From NCBI GenBank assembly GCA_048498415.1, contig JBEHYA010000106.1, positions 1 to 5,504 of the forward strand: 5,504 nt of DNA, read 5' to 3'. The notes below the pieces were generated by a model that was given only the letters and a program-made list of their open reading frames with translations, searched no databases and had not been told where the DNA came from. A program made the position numbers and the translations under genes. Source of the stretch: JBEHYA01 sp048498415. GTDB taxonomy: Bacteria; Pseudomonadota; Alphaproteobacteria; UBA9219; RGZA01. Of the stretch, positions 1-4,521 are shown one piece after another (position 1 is the stretch's first letter; every line of letters starts with the position of its first letter).

Positions 1-19
1 GCCGTGCCCTTAGAAACGG

Positions 20-92
20 ACATACCAGCGAAATCTGGTATCCAGTTTGCTTGCGACACAGAAACTGGATTCCCGCTTTCGCCGGAATGTTC
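20..92. repeat. Dispersed palindromic element, copy A (degenerate)
   Basis: This is an intergenic inverted-repeat element downstream of the ATPase gene. Hairpin 1 is ATACCAG (22-28) with CTGGTAT (35-41). A central inverted repeat pairs ATCCAGTTT (40-48) with AAACTGGAT (62-70). Hairpin 2 is imperfect: ATTCC (69-73) pairs with GGAAT (84-88), with a C/C mismatch inside. A short outer pair, ACAT (20-23) with ATGT (87-90), closes it. The plus strand reads I-P-A-K-S-G-I-Q-F at the left and W-I-P-A-F-A-G-M at the right, matching copies B and C. It is the most decayed of the three. Bases 1-19 hold nothing I can assign. Confidence 0.75.
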
Positions 93-99
93 GTGATGT

Positions 100-1212
100 T
101 TATTTCTTATGCGGTGGCGGCCGTGGCCCACTTTGCGGGGCACCCGGCGTTGGCACAGCCCGTAAGCCGCCCTGCCCTGGCATGGGCGGGCGCGGCGTGC
201 CGGCGGGGGGTGGCGGTGTAGGTGGCACCCCGCCCGGCGGTATCTGGGAAGGCGCAGGGTTATTGGCGATCCCCATACGCGCCGCCATGCGGTCAATGAG
301 CGTGATGATCTGGCCCACCTTGTTCTCGCGCACCAGCGCGCGGAGCGGATCGCCGGGATTATTATCTTCCGTGAACAGATAGCGCAGGAATGGCCCCTGC
401 GGCTGCAGTGTCTGGAACATCACGCCGGTAATGGCATTCGCCACGTCATGCGCCGCGCCCTCGCCGATTTCGGCTTCAGCTAAACGTATCAGCGCTGATA
501 GCCCTTCTTCGACCGAGCCCGCATGCAGCGTGCTGATCACCAGGTGGCCTGTTGTGGCCGCGCGCAGAACCTGCCGCGCCGCAGCGCCAGTGCGAATTTC
601 ACCCACCAAAATGTAACGCGGCGCCCAGCGTAAGGCTTTTTTCAGCGCCAATCCCCAGTCTTCATCCTTATGGACTTCCACCTGGAAGCAGTAGCCCTTC
701 TCACCGATGGGGCCCGCCATGTCGTATTCCACCGGGTCCTCAATGGTGACCGCTACGTTGTTATACTTGCGTGTATAATAATTAAGAATAGCCGTGGCTG
801 TAGATGTTTTGCCCGAGCCCGTCGCGCCCAAAATCAAAATCAGCCCGGTGCGTATGCCCATCAGCTTGATGGATTCCACAATTTTAGGATGGATGCCCAG
901 CTTGTCGATGTCCGGCGCTTCCGGCGGGATGCGCCGCAGGCACACCCAGTCCTGATGGTCGTTCACCATTTGCTTGGCCGCGCGCAAACGGATGCCGCCA
1001 TAGGCAAATGCGCCGTTGTCTTCACCTAAATGATTATTGATGTGTTCCACCAGCGCTTTGCAGTCGGCCAGAAATTCGGGCGGCACATATTCGCTCTCGC
1101 GGCCATTCGGGCCGATCTTGCGCGGGCGATAAATGGGCGGAGAATCCCCATCCTTATCGAGGCGAAGATAGATATCCGAAAAATCCAGTTCCTTAAGCGG
1201 CTGATCGGCCAT
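100..1212 (-). CDS. PilT/GspE-family secretion or pilus ATPase with proline-rich C-terminal tail
   Basis: This is a 370-residue member of the type II/type IV secretion and type IV pilus ATPase superfamily. These are cytoplasmic hexameric motors that power pilus extension or retraction, or substrate secretion. The N-terminal part (about 10-100) resembles the PilT N-domain, with SDIYLRL at 12-18 and RLRAAKQ...LRRIPPEAP at 75-100. The ATPase core follows: Walker A GATGSGKT 129-136, Asp box TIEDPVEY 156-163, Walker B-type ILVGEIRT 201-208 (E205), and His box TTGHLVISTLHAG 220-232. The Walker B segment ends in T208, where PilT and DotB have Asp (GEMRD, GEARD). Residues 319-368 are an unusual tail with 21 prolines in 50 residues, ending in KK. 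The start is firm because an in-frame TAG lies two codons upstream; a weak GGA lies six bases before the ATG. No other pilus or secretion gene is visible, so I cannot tell PilT from a DotB-like T4SS motor and give no symbol. Confidence 0.88.
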   Translation of the reverse strand: MADQPLKELDFSDIYLRLDKDGDSPPIYRPRKIGPNGRESEYVPPEFLADCKALVEHINNHLGEDNGAFAYGGIRLRAAKQMVNDHQDWVCLRRIPPEAPDIDKLGIHPKIVESIKLMGIRTGLILILGATGSGKTSTATAILNYYTRKYNNVAVTIEDPVEYDMAGPIGEKGYCFQVEVHKDEDWGLALKKALRWAPRYILVGEIRTGAAARQVLRAATTGHLVISTLHAGSVEEGLSALIRLAEAEIGEGAAHDVANAITGVMFQTLQPQGPFLRYLFTEDNNPGDPLRALVRENKVGQIITLIDRMAARMGIANNPAPSQIPPGGVPPTPPPPAGTPRPPMPGQGGLRAVPTPGAPQSGPRPPPHKK

Positions 1213-1232
1213 GCCCTATCCAATTCCATACT

Positions 1233-1325
1233 GTCATGCCGGCGCAGGCCGGCATCCACGATAGGCCACAAGATGAAGATCATCCTGCTTGGCTTGTCGT
1301 GGATCCCGGCCTTCGCCGGGATGAC
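1233..1325. repeat. Dispersed palindromic element, copy B (intact)
   Basis: This nearly perfect compound palindrome lies between the end of secD and the start of the ATPase gene. Hairpin 1 is ATGCCGGC (1236-1243), loop GCAG, GCCGGCAT (1248-1255). The central inverted repeat pairs ATCCACGA (1254-1261) with TCGTGGAT (1297-1304). Between those arms a small hairpin forms from GATGA (1272-1276) and TCATC (1280-1284). Hairpin 2 is ATCCCGGC (1303-1310), loop CTTC, GCCGGGAT (1315-1322). The ends also pair, GTCAT (1233-1237) with ATGAC (1321-1325). The plus strand reads S-W-I-P-A-F-A-G-M-T and the minus strand V-D-A-G-L-R-R-H-D, both well-known spurious peptides of proteobacterial intergenic repeats. 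No T-run follows either hairpin, so an intrinsic terminator role is unsupported, though it could stabilise the secD mRNA 3' end. Confidence 0.9.
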
Positions 1326-1341
1326 GATTCAGCTTACTAGA

Positions 1342-2919
1342 CTAGATAGGAAGAGATTTAGGCTTGGTTAAGCGCGTCCAGGTCACCACCATCAGGCGGT
1401 TGAGCATGATCGCCGTAAACAGCGACGTGATAATGCCTAAGCACAGTGTCACCGCGAAACCCTTGATCGGTCCGGTTCCGAACCAAAACATCAGCGCGGC
1501 GCCAATCATGTGGGTAACGTTCGCATCCGTAATCGCTGACATGGCACGGCTATAGCCGGCATCCAACGCACCCAGCAATGTGCGGCCATGGCGGTATTCA
1601 TCGCGCATGCGTTCATAAATCAAAACGTTGGCATCCACCGTAGTGCCGATAACCAGCACGATACCCGCAATACCCGGCAGCGTGAGCGTACCGCCCAGCA
1701 GCGTCATGCAGGTCAAAATCATCGCGAGGTTTACGATCAGCGACAGAATGGCGAAGAAGCCGAACAGGCCGTAGCACAAAATCATGAGCGCGACGATGGC
1801 GAGGAAACCGATGACCATGGCGACAATACCATAGTGAATGGAGTCAGAGCCGAGGCCCGCACCCACTGTGCGTTCTTCCATCACCACCAGCGGCGCCGGC
1901 AATGCACCCGCACGCAGTAGCAGTGCCAAATCCTGCGCACTTTCAGTGGTGAAGTTGCCGGAAATCACGCCGCGGCCGCCCGTGATGGGCTCGCGGAATA
2001 CCGGCGCGCTGATGACTTTATTATCTAAAACAATCGCAAAACGCTTGCCCACATTCTGGCTGCTGATTTCCGCCAGCTTGCGGCCACCCACGTTATCGAA
2101 GGCGAAGCTCACTACCGGCATACCATCCTGAAAATTCGCCTGCGCGTCGGTTAGCATTTCGCCCGTCAGCACAATGCGGCGGCTTACAATTTCGCTGCGG
2201 CCGTCTTTTTCATTGCTTTGCAGCACTTCGTAGCCGGCCGGCGCCGTGCGCATGCCGCTGGGGTTATTGGCGAGCAACGGGTCGTCATTGACCATACGGA
2301 AGGTCAGCTTGGCGGTTTTACCCAGCAAATTCTTGATGCGCTCGGGGTCATTCAGGCCCGGCAGCTGCACCACAATGCGGTTTGTGCCTTCACGCTGAAT
2401 GGAAGGCTCGCGCGTGCCGGTTTCGTCAATACGGCGGCGCACGATTTCAATCGACTGTTCCACCACCTGCTTCTCGCGCTCGCGGATCGCGGCTTCGCTG
2501 AGTTTCGCCGAAATCGTGCGGTCACTGGTCGTAAATTCCAGACCCTGATCAACCTGCGCAATCAAACGCCGCGCAGCTTCCACGTCTTCCGGCTTGGAAA
2601 TGATGACGCTGATCGTCCCACCGTTCTCGCCCAGATTTTCGTAATTAATATTCTTGCCGCGCAGCTCGCCGCGGATTTGATCGACCAGCACATTAAGGCG
2701 GTCGGTCACCGCCACATCGGTCTTCACTTCCAGCAACAAATGCGATCCGCCCTGTAAATCAAGGCCCAGCGTCACGGTATGAATGGGCGCCCATGCCGGC
2801 AGATGCGCCGCCATGTTCTCGCGCACGCTTTGCGGCAAGGCATTCGGCAGCGCATACAGCAGCGACAGCGCCGTAATGACGATAATCAGAATAACGTTCC
2901 AGCGTGGAATATTGATCAT
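1342..2919 (-). CDS. secD: Protein translocase subunit SecD
   Basis: SecD is an inner-membrane RND-superfamily subunit that, with SecF, uses the proton gradient to help pull exported proteins through SecYEG. The 525 residues fit a stand-alone SecD. TM1 is about residues 9-24 (after MINIPRW), followed by the family motif LGLDLQGGSHL 51-61. The large periplasmic region includes EIVRRRIDETGTREPSIQ 158-175 and NRIVVQLPGL 180-189. RAGALPAPL 336-344 leads into the C-terminal membrane domain, with five further segments between about 363 and 512. The proton-relay Asp is kept in VDANVLIYER (D429). The preceding residues are GTT (425-427), where GMA is usual, and DANVTH (465-470) replaces the common DAN-x-TT. 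The gene follows yajC after nine bases, so it is probably co-transcribed and translationally coupled. That gap carries no Shine-Dalgarno sequence. No secF follows; the downstream space holds repeat copy B and then the ATPase gene. Confidence 0.97.
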   Translation of the reverse strand: MINIPRWNVILIIVITALSLLYALPNALPQSVRENMAAHLPAWAPIHTVTLGLDLQGGSHLLLEVKTDVAVTDRLNVLVDQIRGELRGKNINYENLGENGGTISVIISKPEDVEAARRLIAQVDQGLEFTTSDRTISAKLSEAAIREREKQVVEQSIEIVRRRIDETGTREPSIQREGTNRIVVQLPGLNDPERIKNLLGKTAKLTFRMVNDDPLLANNPSGMRTAPAGYEVLQSNEKDGRSEIVSRRIVLTGEMLTDAQANFQDGMPVVSFAFDNVGGRKLAEISSQNVGKRFAIVLDNKVISAPVFREPITGGRGVISGNFTTESAQDLALLLRAGALPAPLVVMEERTVGAGLGSDSIHYGIVAMVIGFLAIVALMILCYGLFGFFAILSLIVNLAMILTCMTLLGGTLTLPGIAGIVLVIGTTVDANVLIYERMRDEYRHGRTLLGALDAGYSRAMSAITDANVTHMIGAALMFWFGTGPIKGFAVTLCLGIITSLFTAIMLNRLMVVTWTRLTKPKSLPI

Positions 2920-2928
2920 GGGAGGAGC

Positions 2929-3327
2929 TTACTTGGTGGCTGCCGGTTCAGTCTTGGCGGAAACCGCGCTCACGGCGCTTTTCTGCACGCGCAGCTTCAT
3001 GCCGCCTTCCACTTCCATAATCACTTCGGCGTCTTCAACGCTTGAAAGCGTGCCGATGATGCCGCCAATGGTCACCACCTTGTCGCCACGGCGCAGGCCC
3101 TCCACCAGCTTTTTGTGTTCTTCATATTTCTTGTTCTGCGGGCGAATGAGCAGGAAGTAAAACACCGCCAAAATCGCGAACCACGGAAAGAAGCGCATCA
3201 TCGCTTCCTGCAGATTGCTGGGCGGCGTGGTGCCGGTGGCTGCGGCATTGGCAGCGGTATCAACAACCGCGCTCCCCGTTTGAGCAGTCTGGGCCAACGC
3301 ATCCGAGATCAAAAAGCCGAGCGACAT
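2929..3327 (-). CDS. yajC: Preprotein translocase accessory subunit YajC
   Basis: YajC is a small single-span inner-membrane protein that associates with SecDF and the Sec holotranslocon. Its exact contribution is modest and still debated. The 132 residues show the usual build. A short N-terminal Ala/Thr-rich periplasmic stretch (residues 8-38) precedes one transmembrane helix at about 46-61. The helix is followed at once by the family signature RPQNKK (62-67), then a cytoplasmic domain with RGDKVVTIGGIIG (80-92) and KLRVQKSAV near the end. The protein is somewhat longer than typical because of the Ala/Thr-rich N-terminus and an Ala/Lys tail. Upstream of the ATG is ACGGAAAAAATC, giving only a weak GGA ribosome site. 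A perfect TATAAT lies 14 bases before the start. It is the first gene of a yajC-secD unit, divergent from miaA. Confidence 0.95.
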   Translation of the reverse strand: MSLGFLISDALAQTAQTGSAVVDTAANAAATGTTPPSNLQEAMMRFFPWFAILAVFYFLLIRPQNKKYEEHKKLVEGLRRGDKVVTIGGIIGTLSSVEDAEVIMEVEGGMKLRVQKSAVSAVSAKTEPAATK

Positions 3328-3341
3328 GATTTTTTCCGTCT

Positions 3342-3347
3342 ATTATA
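3342..3347 (-). promoter_or_regulatory. Candidate -10 box for yajC-secD
   Basis: On the minus strand the sequence TATAAT occurs exactly at 3347-3342. With a 17-base spacer the -35 position (3370-3365) reads CTCACG, only three of six matches to TTGACA. Transcription would be expected to start near 3335, leaving a leader of only about eight bases before the yajC ATG. The box is perfect but the -35 is weak, so this is a moderate guess. Confidence 0.4.
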
Positions 3348-3380
3348 AGGAGTTAGATTAGAATCGTGAGAGGCATTCTA

Positions 3381-3406
3381 TATGCAGCCCTTTTGCGCTT
3401 TATGCA
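3381..3406. repeat. Paired TATGCA direct repeat in the divergent promoter region
   Basis: TATGCA occurs at 3381-3386 and again at 3401-3406, exactly 20 bases apart start to start, or about two helical turns. Both lie between the candidate -10 boxes of the divergent yajC and miaA genes. This spacing would suit a dimeric regulator bound to one face of the DNA, but a six-base pair of repeats can arise by chance. No regulator can be named. Confidence 0.3.
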
Positions 3407-3426
3407 AGAACGGATGGCTTTAACGC

Positions 3427-3432
3427 TATAAA
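3427..3432 (+). promoter_or_regulatory. Candidate -10 box for miaA
   Basis: TATAAA at 3427-3432 matches the -10 consensus at five of six bases. No convincing -35 element lies 16-18 bases upstream (the 17-base position reads GCAAGA). Transcription starting about seven bases downstream, near 3439, would leave a leader of roughly 18 bases before the ATG at 3457. That start site would coincide with the alternative GTG codon, which favours the ATG as the real start if this promoter is used. Confidence 0.3.
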
Positions 3433-3456
3433 ACCTTCGTGTATGGCTATTTGCCC

Positions 3457-4368
3457 ATGAATAAACCCCGCATCCTTACAATCGCCGGCCCCACCGCCAG
3501 CGGCAAATCCGGCCTTGCGCTGCGCCTTGCTACGGAACGCAACGGCGTGGTGATCAATGCGGATTCCATGCAGGTATATAACACCTACCCCATTTTAAGC
3601 GCGCAGCCCTCCGCCGCAGATTATGCAAAAGCCCACCATGAACTTTACAGCGCGCTGCGCCCGCCCATGACAGGCACCGCTGCATCATGGGTGGAAGCCG
3701 CCAACGATTCAATTAACCGCACCCTTGCCGCCGGCAAACTACCCATCGTGGTTGGCGGCACTGGTATGTATCTGGAATTCCTCCTGCATGGCCTTTCCGA
3801 GCTGCCCGATGTGCCGGAAGAAATCCGTGCCGAGGTGCAAGCCGAATACGAAGCCAACCCCGCATCAGTCGAAGCCAAACTAAAAGCCGCCGATCCCACA
3901 TTATTCGCGCGCCTCAAACCCAACGACAAACAACGCACTATCCGTGCTTATGAAGTATTCGTGGCAACCGGCAAACCGCTTAGCGAATGGCAGAGCCAGG
4001 AATTCAAAGCACCCACCCACGCATGGGACCATCAAACCATTATCCTGAGCCCGCCCCGCGAAAAACTCTATGCGCAGATCGATCAGCGGTTTGATGGCAT
4101 GCTGAAAGCCGGCGCGCTGGATGAAGTAAAGCGCGGCAGCGAATTAAACCTCTCGCCCGATCACCCCGCCGAAAAAACCATCGGCGTGCGGGACCTCCGC
4201 GCCTACATGAACGGTGAGATCAGTCTGGAAACGGCAAAAGAAAAAGCCAGCCAGCTTAGCCGCAACTACGCCAAGCGGCAGGTGACATGGTTCAAAAATC
4301 GCTTTATGCGGAAAGAAAAAAACAATCCTATAAAACCAATTATTATCAGCGAACCCGCTGATATATAG
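3457..4368 (+). CDS. miaA: tRNA dimethylallyltransferase MiaA
   Basis: MiaA transfers a dimethylallyl group from DMAPP to N6 of adenosine 37, next to the anticodon, in tRNAs reading codons that start with U. It is the first step towards ms2i6A. With the ATG at 3457 the protein is 303 residues, normal for the family. Motifs in order are the P-loop GPTASGKS (11-18), NADSMQVY (34-41, catalytic Asp D36), VVGGTGMYL (98-106), LKPNDKQRTIRAYEVF (153-168) with the family PNDxQRxxRAxEV pattern, IGVRDLRAY near 245-255, and KRQVTWFKNRF (273-283). The NADSMQVY...LSAQP form is typical of alphaproteobacteria. The frame stays open to a GTG at 3439 (six residues longer), but neither start has a Shine-Dalgarno sequence. 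ATG is preferred because it puts the P-loop at the usual distance from the N-terminus. It is divergent from yajC and is followed by repeat copy C and ilvB. Confidence 0.97.
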   Translation: MNKPRILTIAGPTASGKSGLALRLATERNGVVINADSMQVYNTYPILSAQPSAADYAKAHHELYSALRPPMTGTAASWVEAANDSINRTLAAGKLPIVVGGTGMYLEFLLHGLSELPDVPEEIRAEVQAEYEANPASVEAKLKAADPTLFARLKPNDKQRTIRAYEVFVATGKPLSEWQSQEFKAPTHAWDHQTIILSPPREKLYAQIDQRFDGMLKAGALDEVKRGSELNLSPDHPAEKTIGVRDLRAYMNGEISLETAKEKASQLSRNYAKRQVTWFKNRFMRKEKNNPIKPIIISEPADI

Positions 4369-4369
4369 G

Positions 4370-4450
4370 CAGGCATCCCCGCGAAAGCGGGGATCCAGTT
4401 TGGTTTTCTTTACCGTTACAACTGGATCCCTGCCTGCGCAGGGATGCCTG
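4370..4450. repeat. Dispersed palindromic element, copy C (intact); possible miaA 3' end structure
   Basis: An 81-base compound palindrome begins two bases after the miaA stop codon. The outer stem pairs CAGGCAT (4370-4376) with ATGCCTG (4444-4450). Hairpin 1 is ATCCCCGC (4375-4382), GAAA tetraloop, GCGGGGAT (4387-4394). The central stem pairs ATCCAGTT (4393-4400) with AACTGGAT (4420-4427). Hairpin 2 is ATCCCTGC (4426-4433), loop CTGC, GCAGGGAT (4438-4445). The plus strand reads I-P-A-K-A-G-I-Q at the left and W-I-P-A-C-A-G-M at the right, matching copies A and B. A T-rich stretch (4399-4411) follows hairpin 1 after a few bases, so it might help end miaA transcription, but it is interrupted by Gs and Cs and the gap is longer than in a standard terminator. 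Confidence 0.9.
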
Positions 4451-4464
4451 ATAGATATTGAGCC

Positions 4465-4493
4465 TTGACCCGCGACTCCGCGCTTGGTTTACT
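4465..4493 (+). promoter_or_regulatory. ilvB: Candidate sigma70-type promoter of ilvB
   Basis: TTGACC (4465-4470, five of six matches) is followed after 17 bases by TTTACT (4488-4493, four of six matches). The expected start of transcription is near 4500, leaving a leader of about 20 bases before the ilvB ATG. The promoter lies just beyond repeat copy C, which suggests ilvB can be transcribed independently of miaA. The space is too short for a leader peptide, and I see no Leu/Val/Ile-rich leader ORF, so classical ilv attenuation is not supported. Confidence 0.45.
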
Positions 4494-4521
4494 TAAAACC
4501 CCTTTTTTGGTGGGTTAGCAC

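Noticed and set aside
1..99. A coding gene at the left edge
   Set aside because: The readable frames mostly pass through repeat copy A, and no recognisable protein end is visible in the first 19 bases.
100..1212. Naming the ATPase pilT, dotB, tadA or virB11
   Set aside because: The domain motifs fix only the superfamily. The Walker B variant, the tail and the lack of neighbouring pilus or secretion genes leave the subfamily open.
1026..1371. Open frames on both strands around 1026-1371, including the peptides VDAGLRRHDS and SWIPAFAGMT
   Set aside because: They are translations of the palindromic element and of the antisense of neighbouring genes. These peptide signatures are recurrent annotation artefacts of intergenic repeats.
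2218..2757. Long 179-codon plus-strand frame opposite secD
   Set aside because: It lies wholly antisense to a clearly conserved secD. Its His/Gln/Arg-rich composition is what a shadow frame of a coding gene gives.
3366..3431. Small GTG-initiated frame of 21 codons upstream of miaA, with AAGGAG at 3347-3352
   Set aside because: The AAGGAG is 13 bases from the GTG, too far for normal use, and it overlaps the minus-strand -10 box. The peptide has no recognisable features and no amino-acid bias expected of a leader peptide.
4375..4445. Hairpins of copy C as a standard intrinsic terminator for miaA, and copies A and B likewise
   Set aside because: No hairpin is followed directly by a run of Ts; the T-rich part in copy C is interrupted and offset. 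They are annotated as repeats, with only a possible role at the transcript end.
20..4450. CRISPR array or insertion-sequence ends
   Set aside because: The repeats are three isolated palindromes kilobases apart with no regular spacers, and no transposase gene or target-site duplication is visible.
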